A stretch of 64,000 bases of DNA from Clostridia bacterium (GCA_910575625.1 CAJTFD010000008.1:1-64000), one strand, 5' to 3'; counted from the stretch's first letter, positions 7,965-17,689 are shown. Made by a program: numbers and translations. The notes: generated from the letters alone by a model not told the origin.

Positions 7965-8906
7965 TTGAAATATCTGATAAAAAAAACAGGCACTCTCATT
8001 ATAACGTTGTTGATCATATCGCTGCTGTCTTTCCTGGCCTTCCAGGTGATCCCCGGGGATGCAGCCCTCTCAAAACTGGGCACAGGTGCGACGGAACAAA
8101 AGCGTCAGGAGCTGCGCCGGGAGATGGGCTTGGACGGCCCGGTCCTGGAGAGGTACGGGAGATGGCTTGCGGGTTTTGTAAAGGGCGACATGGGTGAATC
8201 CTACACCTATGCGGTCCCGGTCTCGGATATGATCCGGGAGAAGCTGCCGGTGACGCTGGCGATCGCAGTCATGGCGTTTTTTCTCATGATGGCGGTGTCC
8301 ATCCCCCTGGGGCTTCTGGCCGGGAAATATGGCGGACGGCTGCCGGATAAGATCCTGTCGGTGTTTGATCAGGTTGTCATGGCGATACCCGGTTTTTTCA
8401 TGGGGATCTTGATTACCTGTGTGTTTGGATTGGTCCTGCACTGGTTTACGCCGGGGGGCTATGTGCCGTACCAGGAGGGATGGGGGCCGTTTCTGGGTTA
8501 TCTCATCTTCCCGGCCATCTCCATCGCGCTGCCGAAATGCGCCATGGGGGTTAAACTCCTGCGCAGCTCGGTGATCGGGGAACTGAAAAAGGATTATGTG
8601 CGCACGGCGTACAGCCGGGGGAACAGCCGGCATCAGGTCTTGCTGGGCCATGTGCTGAAAAATTCCCTGCTCCCGGTGCTGACGTTCTGGGCGCTGGCGA
8701 TCGCGGATATCGTGGCTTCCAGCGTGATCTTAGAGCAGGTCTTTACCATACCGGGACTGGGCACGCTGCTGGTACAGTCCATCTCGAACAGGGACTATCC
8801 GGTGGTGCAGGCGGTGATCGTGCTGGTGGCCGCTCTGGTGGTGGTGATCAATTTTCTGGTGGATGTGCTCTATGGGGTCATCGACCCGCGTGTGGAGGTC
8901 CGTTGA
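7965..8906 (+). CDS. ABC transporter permease (DppB/OppB type)
   Basis: A 313-residue permease with an N-terminal membrane helix (LIITLLIISLLSFLAFQVI), a short extracellular loop containing the family start VIPGDAALS, and five further helices. The cytoplasmic coupling loop around GHVLKNSLLPVLTFWAL is the EAA-type segment that docks on the ATPase. Translation probably starts at TTG 7965, which has AGGAGGGA six bases upstream. The stop overlaps the start of the next permease by one base, typical of coupled subunits. Confidence 0.9.
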   Translation: MKYLIKKTGTLIITLLIISLLSFLAFQVIPGDAALSKLGTGATEQKRQELRREMGLDGPVLERYGRWLAGFVKGDMGESYTYAVPVSDMIREKLPVTLAIAVMAFFLMMAVSIPLGLLAGKYGGRLPDKILSVFDQVVMAIPGFFMGILITCVFGLVLHWFTPGGYVPYQEGWGPFLGYLIFPAISIALPKCAMGVKLLRSSVIGELKKDYVRTAYSRGNSRHQVLLGHVLKNSLLPVLTFWALAIADIVASSVILEQVFTIPGLGTLLVQSISNRDYPVVQAVIVLVAALVVVINFLVDVLYGVIDPRVEVR

Positions 8907-9700
8907 TGAAGAAAAAAAAGATATCGGCTTTTGGCGGGATCCTGGCCGTGGCGATGCTGGCTTTTATGTTGGTGGGGATTTTTTACACGCCCTATGACCC
9001 GGAGGCCATGGATCCTTTTTTGAAATTTGCTCCGGCCAGCTTGGCCCATCCTTTTGGATGCGATCAGTTTGGCAGGGATATCTTCAGCCGGGTGCTGGAG
9101 GGCAGTGGGACCACATTTCTTGTGGCCTTGGGGACCTTGGCGATCGGAGCTGGGCTGGGGACTTTCCTGGGGCTGTTCACCGGGTATTTCGGCGGCTGGC
9201 CCGACGAGGCGATCATGCGGTTCAACGACCTGGTGGTGGCGTTTCCGAATATTTTGCTGGCTCTGATCTTTATCAGTATCTTAGGGCCGGGGAAATATAA
9301 TGTGATCCTGGCGTTGGGGATCGTGTTCATACCCAGCTTTGCCCGGCTCGTGCGCAGCGAGATGATCGTGCAGAAAGATATGGATTATGTGAGGAGCGCG
9401 CGGCTGATGGGGGCGGGGCATATGCGGATCTTGTTCATACATATCCTGCCGAACATCCGGGGGACACTCCTGTCCGCGCTGGCGATCGGATTTAACAACG
9501 CGGTGCTCTCGGAGGCGGGCATGAGTTATCTGGGGATCGGGGTGCAGCCGCCGGACGCCAGCATCGGGCGCATGATGGCGGAGGGACAGGCATATATCTT
9601 TACGGCTCCCTGGAGCCTGCTCTTCCCGGGAATGGTGATGATCCTGATGGTCTTAGGGTTCGGGCTGCTCAGCGACAGCTTCGATACCGGGACGGCTTAA
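8906..9700 (+). CDS. ABC transporter permease (DppC/OppC type)
   Basis: A 264-residue second permease. After one N-terminal helix it has FGCDQFGRDIFSRVLEGS, the conserved entry sequence of OppC/DppC proteins, then five helices. The coupling loop reads LMGAGHMRILFIHILPNI. I start at ATG 8906, inside the overlapping TGATGA with the dppB-like stop; TTG 8903 is an alternative. It pairs with the upstream permease to form the membrane channel. Confidence 0.9.
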   Translation: MKKKKISAFGGILAVAMLAFMLVGIFYTPYDPEAMDPFLKFAPASLAHPFGCDQFGRDIFSRVLEGSGTTFLVALGTLAIGAGLGTFLGLFTGYFGGWPDEAIMRFNDLVVAFPNILLALIFISILGPGKYNVILALGIVFIPSFARLVRSEMIVQKDMDYVRSARLMGAGHMRILFIHILPNIRGTLLSALAIGFNNAVLSEAGMSYLGIGVQPPDASIGRMMAEGQAYIFTAPWSLLFPGMVMILMVLGFGLLSDSFDTGTA

Positions 9701-9713
9701 GGGAGGTGGATGT

Positions 9714-10526
9714 ATGTTGGAGATAGACGGGCTGTCCATTGATTTTATGGATGTGGAGCCGCCCCTGCGGGTGGTGGAAGATTTTTCCTTGCGGATGGAG
9801 CCCGGGGAGATCGTGGGCGTCGTGGGGGAGTCCGGGTCAGGCAAGACGATGACGGCCCTGGCTGTGATGGGCCTGCTGAAACGGCGGGCGCGTATCACAT
9901 CCGGAAGGATGCTTTTCCAGGGAAAGGATCTGCTGGCCCTGAGCCAGAAGGAGTGGGAGGCCGTGCGGGGGCACAAGATCAGTATGATCTTCCAGGAGCC
10001 GATGACTTCTCTAAACCCGGTGCTGACCATCGGCGGGCAGATGGAGGAGAGCCTGCGGCTGCACACGGATATGGACAGAAAAGAGAGGCGGAGGCGGGTC
10101 TTGGAGATGATGGGACAGGTGGGGCTTGCACAGCCGGAAAAGTTATATGGGTGCTATCCGCACCAGTTATCTGGGGGGATGCGCCAGCGGGTGATGATCG
10201 GGGCGGCATTGATCGGCCGGCCAAAGCTGATGGTGGCGGATGAGCCCACCACGGCGCTGGATGTGACGATCCAGGCCCAGATCTTATCGCTGTTAAAAGA
10301 AATGAACCGGGAATATGGGACCGGGATCTTATTTATCTCCCATGACCTGCGTGTGATCCGTGCCATCTGCAGCCGGGTGGTGGTCATGTGCCAGGGGCAG
10401 ACGGTGGAGACGGGGTCGGTGGAGCAGGTGCTGCGCACGCCGCAGGCGGATTATACGAAGAAACTGATCGCTGCCATCCCGGACAGGGGAGCGCGCCTGC
10501 GCGGGGGCAGAAAGGGGCTGGCATAG
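9714..10526 (+). CDS. ABC transporter ATP-binding protein (DppD/OppD type)
   Basis: A 270-residue ATPase with Walker A GESGSGKT, Q-loop FQEPMTSLNP, signature LSGGMRQRV, Walker B LMVADEPTTALD and switch His in FISHDLRVI. It lacks most of the long C-terminal oligopeptide extension found in some OppD proteins, which often carries an Fe-S site, ending soon after the ADYTKKLIAAIP segment. GGGAGGTGG precedes the ATG. Works as a heterodimer with the next gene product. Confidence 0.9.
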   Translation: MLEIDGLSIDFMDVEPPLRVVEDFSLRMEPGEIVGVVGESGSGKTMTALAVMGLLKRRARITSGRMLFQGKDLLALSQKEWEAVRGHKISMIFQEPMTSLNPVLTIGGQMEESLRLHTDMDRKERRRRVLEMMGQVGLAQPEKLYGCYPHQLSGGMRQRVMIGAALIGRPKLMVADEPTTALDVTIQAQILSLLKEMNREYGTGILFISHDLRVIRAICSRVVVMCQGQTVETGSVEQVLRTPQADYTKKLIAAIPDRGARLRGGRKGLA

Positions 10527-10528
10527 AT

Positions 10529-11269
10529 ATGGATGGAAGAAAGCCTGTATTGGAAGTGCGTCATCTGGATGTCGGGTATGGAAAGAGGAAAAAATACCGG
10601 CAGGTCCTGTTCGATGTGGATCTTACCTTGGGACAGGGCGAGATCCTGGGTCTGGTGGGGGAGAGCGGCTGTGGGAAATCCACGCTCAGCAAGGCGATCT
10701 TAGGGTTTGTCCCTGCGGCGGGCGGGGAGATCATCCATCATACCAGCCGCCCGCAGATGGTCTTCCAGGATCCCTTTAGTTCATTGAACCCGGGAAAGAA
10801 GATCGGCTGGATACTTGAGGAGCCGCTGCGGCTGCACAAAGGCGTTATCCCGGCGTCGGAGAGACGGGAGCGGGCCGTGGCGATGGCCCGGCGCGTGGGG
10901 CTGGATGAGAGTTTCCTTGAGCGTTATCCCGGGGACTTGAGCGGCGGCCAGAGGCAGCGTGTGAGCATCGCGATCGCCCTGATCCAGGGGGCGGAGCTGA
11001 TCTTGGCGGATGAGCCGGTGTCGGCGCTGGATGTGACGATCCAGAGGCAGATCATGGAGCTGATGCTGGAACTGCAGGAGGAGATGGGGCTTTCGTATCT
11101 GTTCATCTCCCATGACCTGGATGTGATCTACCAGATGTGCGACCGGGTGATGGTGATGCAGAGCGGGCGGATCGTGGAGATGGGGGATGTGGAGAGGGTC
11201 TTTGAAAGACCAGAGCATCCGTATACACGGACGCTTTTGGAGGCTTCACAGAGTGTGGATCCGGCGTAG
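10529..11269 (+). CDS. ABC transporter ATP-binding protein (DppF/OppF type)
   Basis: A 246-residue ATPase with Walker A GESGCGKS, FQDPFSSLNP Q-loop, signature LSGGQRQRVS, Walker B LILADEPVSALD and HDLDVIYQMCDRV. The ATG at 10529 begins two bases after the stop of the upstream ATPase and has AAAGGGG upstream; the longer open frame into the upstream gene is not credible. It is the last gene of the transporter operon, followed by a strong terminator. Confidence 0.9.
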   Translation: MDGRKPVLEVRHLDVGYGKRKKYRQVLFDVDLTLGQGEILGLVGESGCGKSTLSKAILGFVPAAGGEIIHHTSRPQMVFQDPFSSLNPGKKIGWILEEPLRLHKGVIPASERRERAVAMARRVGLDESFLERYPGDLSGGQRQRVSIAIALIQGAELILADEPVSALDVTIQRQIMELMLELQEEMGLSYLFISHDLDVIYQMCDRVMVMQSGRIVEMGDVERVFERPEHPYTRTLLEASQSVDPA

Positions 11270-11280
11270 GAGCCTGCATC

Positions 11281-11345
11281 CTCATGGACAGTCTGATCCC
11301 TGTCGGGGGTCAGGCTGTCCATGAGGAGTTTATGACTTTATAGTT
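11281..11345 (+). terminator. Terminator of the peptide transporter operon
   Basis: CTCATGGACAG at 11281-11291 pairs with CTGTCCATGAG at 11315-11325, with further pairing inside (TCTGATCCC/GGGGTCAG), followed by T-rich DNA with a seven-T run near 11344-11350. The stretch 11350-11497 is AT-rich with several TATAAT-like words, but no promoter stands out. Confidence 0.75.
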
Positions 11346-11497
11346 TTTTTATATTTTTTTATAATTTATATATAGACAGAATACGGAAAAAAGTATACAA
11401 TAAGTTCACAATATTTCAAGAAAATCTTTTTTATCCGACCATTTCGGTCAGTCAGTTCAAATGTTCGTTTTTATCAATTTCAACAAGGGGGTGGAGC

Positions 11498-12010
11498 ATG
11501 CATGGGCTTTTAGCGCTGTCGGCGGCGGTCCTTGCCACAGGAGCGTTTGTTCTGGATCTGCACCGGCAGAAGGTGCCGAATATCTGGATCTTGATTGGAT
11601 GGGCCTGGGGTTTATCTTATCATTATGGGGTCAGAGGATGGAGCGGTGTTTTGGGGTTTTTCGCGGGGGCGGCTGTGCCGGTCTTGGGGCTGTTCCCGCT
11701 GTTTTTGTTTCGGATGCTGGGGCCGGGGGACATTAAGATCTTGTCCGTCCTGGGCGGCCTTCTGGGCTGTGGGGATGTGGTTCATCTGATCATCATTTCT
11801 TTTCTTCTGGGAGGAGTCCTGTCACTGGGACTGCTCGTCAGCTGCGGGATGTTGGCATCCCGTATCAGGCATTTTGCCGATTATCTCAAAACGTATCTAA
11901 AAGACAGGAAGCCCAGGCCGTATTATCGGACAGGGGAACAGGCGGAGAACATCCATTTCACCCTGCCTATCTTGCTGGGGGTATTCCTTTATGTGGGAGG
12001 GATTTATTGA
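11498..12010 (+). CDS. Prepilin peptidase, A24 family (TadV/CpaA-like)
   Basis: A 170-residue membrane aspartyl protease. The catalytic aspartates are in the first loop (FVLDLHRQKVPN) and in the family GxGD motif (LGPGDIKILS). About five hydrophobic segments surround them. It lacks the N-terminal methylase domain of type IVa peptidases, as expected for Tad systems. It should cleave the short leader of the Flp1-like pilin and TadE-like proteins encoded downstream. It opens the Tad operon and its TGA overlaps the next start (ATTGA). Confidence 0.85.
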   Translation: MHGLLALSAAVLATGAFVLDLHRQKVPNIWILIGWAWGLSYHYGVRGWSGVLGFFAGAAVPVLGLFPLFLFRMLGPGDIKILSVLGGLLGCGDVVHLIIISFLLGGVLSLGLLVSCGMLASRIRHFADYLKTYLKDRKPRPYYRTGEQAENIHFTLPILLGVFLYVGGIY

Positions 12011-13017
12011 AAAAAAGTATATTAGCGATCTGTGACGTGGAAAAACCGTATGCCTATAATTTCATGGAATATATCAACCAGAAACGGAGCATCCCCTTCG
12101 AGATCCAGGCGTTCACAAATACGGAGTCGCTCCTGGAGTCCGGCTCCCGGGAGGAGATCGATATCCTTCTGATCGCAGACCAGGCCATGTGTGAACGGGT
12201 AAAAGAACTGGAGGTGGACAACATCGTGATCCTGTCGGAGGGCGTGCACGACCCGCGGCTGGACCAGTATCCCAGTGTCTACAAATACCAGTCTTCAGAG
12301 CAGGTGATCCGGGAAGTGATGGCCTGTTACGGGGAAGAGGTGATGGAAGCGCAGAGCCGCTGTGTGGGCGGCAGGCATGCGGAACTCATAGGAGTCTACT
12401 CTCCGCTGGGGAGGGCGCAGAAAACCTCTTTTGCCCTGGCCTTGGGGCAGATCCTGGCCAGGGGGAGGGCTGTGCTCTATGTCAATATGGAGGGATTCTC
12501 CGGGTTTGAGGCCCTGTTCCGTAAAAATTTTGCGCATACTTTAAGTGATCTCCTCTATTATATCCGCCAGGAAAACAGTCATGCGATGCACCAGCTTTCG
12601 TCCATGGTGGAGACAGTCAATAATCTGGATATCCTGGCCCCGGTGGCGACACCGGTGGATATCTGGGAAACTTCTTTTGAACAGTGGGAACAGCTGCTGG
12701 ATGGGCTGGCCGCACACAGCACGTACGAGGCCGTGGTGCTGGATATGGGACAGGGTGTGGAGGGATGGCACAAGCTCCTGGAGAGATGTCAGAGGGTCTA
12801 TATGCCTGTGCTGGGCGACCCCATGTCCCAGGGAAAACTTGAGCAGTTCGAGAAGCTCCTGCGGATGTGGAAGCAGCAAGATCTGTTGGATAAGATCCAG
12901 AAAGTGAAGCCGCCGTTCTATATGAGTCCTGGGGAGGGTGTGGAGTATGTAGAGCAGCTGCCCTGGAGCCAGCTGGGAGATTATGTGCGGTCCATTTTGC
13001 AAAAGGAGAGAGGATGA
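12007..13017 (+). CDS. TadZ/CpaE-like pilus localisation protein
   Basis: A 336-residue protein in the position of TadZ/CpaE, between the prepilin peptidase and the TadA ATPase. The N-terminal 110 residues look like an atypical receiver domain (ILLIADQAM, then IVILSEG), and the rest like a MinD/ParA-type fold (ELIGVYSPLGRAQKTSFALAL). The P-loop is degenerate, lacking the usual KGGxGKT, so ATP hydrolysis may be lost; this is also known in TadZ proteins, which place the pilus machine. It starts at TTG with GGGAGGGA upstream and overlaps both neighbours by four bases. Confidence 0.75.
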   Translation: MKKSILAICDVEKPYAYNFMEYINQKRSIPFEIQAFTNTESLLESGSREEIDILLIADQAMCERVKELEVDNIVILSEGVHDPRLDQYPSVYKYQSSEQVIREVMACYGEEVMEAQSRCVGGRHAELIGVYSPLGRAQKTSFALALGQILARGRAVLYVNMEGFSGFEALFRKNFAHTLSDLLYYIRQENSHAMHQLSSMVETVNNLDILAPVATPVDIWETSFEQWEQLLDGLAAHSTYEAVVLDMGQGVEGWHKLLERCQRVYMPVLGDPMSQGKLEQFEKLLRMWKQQDLLDKIQKVKPPFYMSPGEGVEYVEQLPWSQLGDYVRSILQKERG

Positions 13018-14204
13018 ACCGGGAAATATCTGCCAGCCTGCGCCGGAGGCTGCTGGAAGAGCTGGATATGTCCAGGGAGCTGGAAGACGGGGAGATATTG
13101 GAGCTCATCGATCGGATGATCCTGGGCGAGCCGGGACTGCAGTACAGTGCCCTGCAGGAGAAGATCAGTCTTCGGCAGGAATTGTTTTACTCCATCCGCA
13201 GATTGGATGTACTGCAGGAGCTGATCGAGGACAATAGCGTGACGGAGATCATGGTGAACGGGCCAGATCATATCTTTATAGAACGCCAGGGGCGCATACA
13301 GCAGTGGGATAAAAGATTTACATCACAGGAGAAACTGGAGGACGTGATCCAGCAGATCGTGGGCAGATGCAATCGGGTCATCAACGAGTCCATACCGATC
13401 GTGGATGCCCGGCTGGAAAATGGCGCACGGGTCCACGCGGTGGTGGAGCCTGTGGCCCTGGACGGCCCCATCCTCACGATCCGGCGGTTTCCGGATGAGC
13501 CGATCACGATGGAAAAGCTGATCAGTCTGGGGAGCGTCACCAGGGAGTGCGTGGATTTCCTGGCAAAACTGGTCCAGGCCAGGTATTCCATTTTGATCGG
13601 GGGCGGGACGGGGAGCGGGAAGACCACATTCCTCAATGCCCTCTCCGCATATATCCCCGCGGATGAGCGGGTGATCACGATCGAAGACAACGCGGAGCTT
13701 CAGATACAAGGGGTGGCAAACCTGGTGCGTCTGGAAACGAAGACGGCAAATACAAGGGGAGGAGCGGAAGTTACGATCCGTGATCTGATAAAAGCTGCGC
13801 TTCGCATGCGGCCGGATCGTTTGATCGTCGGAGAGGTGAGAGGGGCCGAGGCTGTGGATCTCTTACAGGCCTTGAACACGGGCCATGACGGGAGCCTGTC
13901 AACCCTGCATTCCAACAGCAGCAGGGACACGGGGAGCCGTCTGGAGACGATGGCGCTTATGGGTATGGACCTGCCATTGGAGGCCGTGCAGAGGCAGATC
14001 GTCTCAGGCGTGGATGTGCTGGTGCATCTGGGGCGCATGCGGGACAAGAGCCGGAAAGTCTTGGAGGTGGCCGAGGTCACAGGCGTGGAGGGCGGGCAGA
14101 TCTGCCTGCAGCCGCTGTTCGATTACCGTGAAGGTGAGGGGCTTATACAGACAGGGACGTTAAAAGATCAGGAAAGATCAGAAAGGGCAGGGATTATTTT
14201 ATGA
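13014..14204 (+). CDS. TadA/CpaF pilus assembly ATPase
   Basis: A 396-residue secretion ATPase of the VirB11/TadA family. The N-terminal domain contains SVTEIMVNGPDHIFIE, diagnostic of CpaF. The motor domain has Walker A GGGTGSGKTTF (about residue 196), an Asp box ITIEDNAEL, Walker B LRMRPDRLIVGEVRG and the His box TGHDGSLSTLHSNS. It powers assembly of the Flp pilus at the cytoplasmic face, together with the TadB and TadC platform proteins encoded next. ATG overlaps the previous stop (ATGA). Confidence 0.92.
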   Translation: MNREISASLRRRLLEELDMSRELEDGEILELIDRMILGEPGLQYSALQEKISLRQELFYSIRRLDVLQELIEDNSVTEIMVNGPDHIFIERQGRIQQWDKRFTSQEKLEDVIQQIVGRCNRVINESIPIVDARLENGARVHAVVEPVALDGPILTIRRFPDEPITMEKLISLGSVTRECVDFLAKLVQARYSILIGGGTGSGKTTFLNALSAYIPADERVITIEDNAELQIQGVANLVRLETKTANTRGGAEVTIRDLIKAALRMRPDRLIVGEVRGAEAVDLLQALNTGHDGSLSTLHSNSSRDTGSRLETMALMGMDLPLEAVQRQIVSGVDVLVHLGRMRDKSRKVLEVAEVTGVEGGQICLQPLFDYREGEGLIQTGTLKDQERSERAGIIL

Positions 14205-14944
14205 AGACATATTATGATACATATCATTTTCAGTGGAGAGAGTGGCTGAGATTTACGGCGGAATGCGCGGGAATCTGTGTGGGCATCAACTATCTGTTTT
14301 ATAAGAGTTTGTGGGCGTTCGCAGTTATGATCCCGCTCCCGTTCCTGCTATATAGATGGAAGAAACAGACCTATATCCGTGAGCGGAAAAAACAGCTGGA
14401 CTATCAATTCAAAGATGTGCTCTATTCCTTGGATGTGGCCTTGCAGGCCGGATATTCAATGGAGACTTCTGTCATCTGCTGTATCCAGGATCTGGAGAAA
14501 CTCCATCCGAAAAACGCAGACATCCTGCGGGAACTGAGATACATGGAGACACAGATGCGTCTGAGCGTGCCGCTGGAGACGCTGTTCCTGGATCTGGCGG
14601 AGCGCAGCCAGCTGGAGGATATAGAGAATTTTGCCGCTGTCCTAGCCACGGCCAAGCGCGCGGGTGGGGATCTGTCCAAGATCGTGCAGAAGACGGCGCG
14701 GATGCTCACCGAGAAGATCGAGGTGAGAAAGGAGATCGAGGCGACCGTGGCGGCAAAGAAGATGGAGCAGGTCATCATGAGTATGATGCCCTTCGGGATC
14801 ATTCTATATATGCAGCTGACTTCCCCGGGATTTCTGCAGATCTTGTACGGAAATCTCTTTGGAATCATCACGATGAGCGTGTGTCTGGGTATCTATTTTT
14901 TCGCGTACTGGATGGGCTGCCGTATCGTGGATATTGAGGTGTAG
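14201..14944 (+). CDS. TadB-like inner-membrane platform protein
   Basis: A 247-residue type II secretion F-domain protein: two hydrophobic segments near residues 25-55, a cytoplasmic helical domain (LDYQFKDVLYSLDVALQAGYSMET, a typical T2SSF start), and two C-terminal helices. Its order after tadA, with a four-base overlap, matches Tad loci. It should form the membrane base of the pilus with the next protein. Confidence 0.82.
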   Translation: MKTYYDTYHFQWREWLRFTAECAGICVGINYLFYKSLWAFAVMIPLPFLLYRWKKQTYIRERKKQLDYQFKDVLYSLDVALQAGYSMETSVICCIQDLEKLHPKNADILRELRYMETQMRLSVPLETLFLDLAERSQLEDIENFAAVLATAKRAGGDLSKIVQKTARMLTEKIEVRKEIEATVAAKKMEQVIMSMMPFGIILYMQLTSPGFLQILYGNLFGIITMSVCLGIYFFAYWMGCRIVDIEV

Positions 14945-14947
14945 CTT

Positions 14948-15988
14948 ATGTGGCTGCATATCTGCCTGCTGGCGGGGACGCTTGTGCTGGCAGTCTTGGC
15001 CGGGATGGGTAGTATACCGCACCAGGATGTGCTGACTGTACGGGAATGGAGGCTTTTGATCTTGCTGCTCGCGGCCGGCAACTGCCTGGGGGCCTGGATG
15101 ACTTATACACAGAATAAGGGGCGTCAGTGGGAAACGGGGATGTATTTTGAAAAACAGGAAGCCGGGGAAGGCAGCTATGAGGAGGAGATGCATGCGCAGG
15201 TGAAGGGGGAGGAAACCGCAGTCACCGTGCGGATACCGGAACAAGAAGGAGAGGGGGAGCCGGATGAGGGGCAGCTGGAAGAGGAGGCGGTACGGGAGAA
15301 AGCTCTGGATGAGCGGATCGGACAGGCCGTGGAAGAGTATAACAGCCACGAGCAGGCGGGAGACAGATACTATCTGCCGGCAGAACTCGACGGCGATCCT
15401 GTCATTTGGAGCCGGGCCTGGGACAGCTCAGGAAATATCGTAGCGGCGCTGTGTGTGATCGGGGCCTGCTGCATACCCATCCAGAAGCAGAAAGATAAGG
15501 GACGGAAACGACAGGAACGCTCCCGGCAGCTGCTGTTGGATTACCCGGATCTGGTCACCCGTCTGACTTTGCTGCTGGAGGCGGGGATGACGGTGCGCAG
15601 GGCTTTCGGGAAGATAGCGCTGAGCTATAAACGCAAAAAAGGTGCAGGAGGTGTCCGTTATGCATACGAGGAATTGCTGCGGTCGTATTACGAGATGGAG
15701 AGCGGCGTTATGGAAGAGAAGGCGTATGAGGACTTCGGAAAGCGATGTGGGCATCCCAAGTACAGGACCTTGGCTGCGCTGCTGGTCCAGAATTTAAGGA
15801 GAGGGGATCAGCGGCTGTTGGCGACGCTGGAGAGGGAAGCGGAAAGCGCATTTGAAGAGCGCAAGCGCAATGCCCGGGTGCAGGGGGAGGAGGCGGCGAC
15901 AAAACTGCTCATCCCCATGGCGCTGATGCTGCTGATCGTGTTGGTGCTGCTGATCGTACCGGCCTGCATGTCCTTTTACCAGATGTAG
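14948..15988 (+). CDS. TadC-like platform protein
   Basis: A 346-residue protein. Two N-terminal hydrophobic segments are followed by an acidic linker (about residues 60-130, rich in Glu), a third helix (NIVAALCVIGACCIPI) and a T2SSF-like domain (LLLDYPDLVTRLTLLLEAGMTVRRAF). It ends in a strong membrane helix (LLIPMALMLLIVLVLLIVP). The long acidic insertion is not usual for TadC, so the exact subfamily is uncertain. Position in the operon supports the call. Confidence 0.75.
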   Translation: MWLHICLLAGTLVLAVLAGMGSIPHQDVLTVREWRLLILLLAAGNCLGAWMTYTQNKGRQWETGMYFEKQEAGEGSYEEEMHAQVKGEETAVTVRIPEQEGEGEPDEGQLEEEAVREKALDERIGQAVEEYNSHEQAGDRYYLPAELDGDPVIWSRAWDSSGNIVAALCVIGACCIPIQKQKDKGRKRQERSRQLLLDYPDLVTRLTLLLEAGMTVRRAFGKIALSYKRKKGAGGVRYAYEELLRSYYEMESGVMEEKAYEDFGKRCGHPKYRTLAALLVQNLRRGDQRLLATLEREAESAFEERKRNARVQGEEAATKLLIPMALMLLIVLVLLIVPACMSFYQM

Positions 15989-16021
15989 TATGGAAAAGAG
16001 GTGGAAAGGGGGTGAAAGCCT

Positions 16022-16189
16022 ATGGATGAGCTCTATGCATTCTTCGCGGAGGAGGATGCCATCGGTGTGGTGGAGATCATTTTGATCCTGGTCGTCCTGA
16101 TCGGGCTGGTGATGATCTTCAAAAAACAGCTGGTCGAGCTGGTGGAAAAGATCTTTGAAAAGATCACCAAAGAAAGTGAACTGATCTAG
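16022..16189 (+). CDS. Flp1-like type IVb pilin (55 aa)
   Basis: A very short gene easily missed by ORF callers. The product has an acidic N-terminus, then DAIGVVEIILILVVLIGLV, a single membrane helix beginning with the pilin-like G-x-x-E pattern (Gly15, Glu18), and a short amphipathic lysine/glutamate tail. This is the pattern of Flp1-like major pilins of Firmicutes Tad loci. Cleavage after Gly15 by a prepilin peptidase is predicted by analogy. A GAAAGGGGGTG box precedes the ATG by about 9 nt. It probably builds the pilus filament and would be the most highly made product of the operon. Confidence 0.82.
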   Translation: MDELYAFFAEEDAIGVVEIILILVVLIGLVMIFKKQLVELVEKIFEKITKESELI

Positions 16190-16237
16190 AAACAACGCAC
16201 AAACCTTATCTCCAAAAATGAGGAGGTGTACCCTTTG

Positions 16238-17689
16238 ATGAGAAAAGGAAGTATAACTATATTTTTTGCCCTGATCCTATCCATGATCATTGTTTTGATC
16301 TGTGCCAGTATGGAGTCGGTAAAGATGATGTGTGCCCGGACACAGATTGCAAACGGTGCAGATGTAGGGATGTATTCATTGTTTGCGCAGTATGATAGAT
16401 ATCTGCTGGATACATATGGCTTGTTTTATGTGGACGCATCCTACGGCACGGATGATCTGCAGATGAGCCGGGCTTACCGGACGGTGGAAAGATATATGAT
16501 GCCGATCTTAGAGCAGGATCATCTGGATCTCTCCATTGCATCCGGGGGGATCACCAGTTTTGTCCTGGCTACGGATCAAACCGGGCAGCCTTTTCGTGAT
16601 CAGGCGGTGACGTATATGCGGGATGCTTTTGGGAGTCAGGGGGTGCATTTCCTTGTGGATAAGATCAGGGGAGATGCCGCAGAGATCAGGAAACAGGAGG
16701 AGACGGGATGGATGTTGGAAGCCCAAGATCTTATGGCGAGGTATGATGAGGAGATGGCCCGTGCAGGGAATGAGAGTGCTCAGGCAGAGATCGTGCGGCA
16801 GGGAGAGGCTTTGGCGGAAACGCCGGGGAAACCTGTGGTGGATCCGATCGATATGATCCGGGAGATCTGGGGGATGGGGATCCTGGATCTGGTGATCGCC
16901 GATCAGGCATTGCTGTCAGACAGAGAGATAGACACAGGGCAGCTGGTTTCCCAGCGCAGCCTGGAGGAGGGGATGGGGGCATTGACGCCTGCATCTGTGC
17001 CGGACACAGCGGGGGAGAAAGTCTTATTCCAGGAATATATGATGCAGAACTGTGGGACATACTGTAACCCTTCAGAGGCAGGCGGCCTGCGATACCAGGT
17101 GGAATATAGTCTCGGGCGGACAGGCAGTGACAGGGGGAATCTGGAGCGGGTAGCCAGCCGTCTGCTGGCGATACGGGAAAGTGATAATTTTGCCCTCCTC
17201 TGTGCGGATCCACAGAAGCGGGCGCAGAGCGCAGCCTTGGCGGCAGACATAGCCAGTGGATCTTTGATCCCGCCGTCGGTGGAGGTCGTTGAGATGGCCT
17301 TGCTCTGCTGCTGGTCTTTCGGGGAGAGCATACTGGATGTGAAAGCCCTGTTTGACGGTGGCCGTGTGCCTCTGGTAAAGGATCCGGGAAGCTGGGATCT
17401 GCCGTTGGAGAGGCTTCCGGATCTGTTGGCCGAGTGTGCGGTGGAACGGCCGCAGGGCGGGAAGGGGCTGGATTATGAAGATTACCTGCGTGCTCTGCTG
17501 TTTCTGGGATCAGAGGAGGATAATGTCATGGGGTGCATGGATATGATCGAAGCGGACGTCCGGGGGCAGCGGGGAAGAGAAGGATTCCGTATGGACTGCT
17601 GTCTGGAAGCCATGGAAGTGGGCGTGGACGTGGGCGTCGGTCGGGAAAAGATCTATACAGTCATACATCGATATGGATATGATCTGTGA
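16238..17689 (+). CDS. DUF5702 domain-containing Tad-locus protein
   Basis: A 483-residue protein with a single N-terminal membrane helix (SITIFFALILSMIIVLICASM) preceded by basic residues, then a long extracellular part containing the DUF5702 start (ANGADVGMYSLFAQYDRYLLDTYGLFYVD). Proteins of this type sit in Tad loci of Clostridia; the helix resembles that of TadE/TadG pseudopilins, so a minor pilin or assembly role is likely but not shown. The ATG at 16238 has GAGGAGGTG about ten bases upstream. Confidence 0.75.
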   Translation: MRKGSITIFFALILSMIIVLICASMESVKMMCARTQIANGADVGMYSLFAQYDRYLLDTYGLFYVDASYGTDDLQMSRAYRTVERYMMPILEQDHLDLSIASGGITSFVLATDQTGQPFRDQAVTYMRDAFGSQGVHFLVDKIRGDAAEIRKQEETGWMLEAQDLMARYDEEMARAGNESAQAEIVRQGEALAETPGKPVVDPIDMIREIWGMGILDLVIADQALLSDREIDTGQLVSQRSLEEGMGALTPASVPDTAGEKVLFQEYMMQNCGTYCNPSEAGGLRYQVEYSLGRTGSDRGNLERVASRLLAIRESDNFALLCADPQKRAQSAALAADIASGSLIPPSVEVVEMALLCCWSFGESILDVKALFDGGRVPLVKDPGSWDLPLERLPDLLAECAVERPQGGKGLDYEDYLRALLFLGSEEDNVMGCMDMIEADVRGQRGREGFRMDCCLEAMEVGVDVGVGREKIYTVIHRYGYDL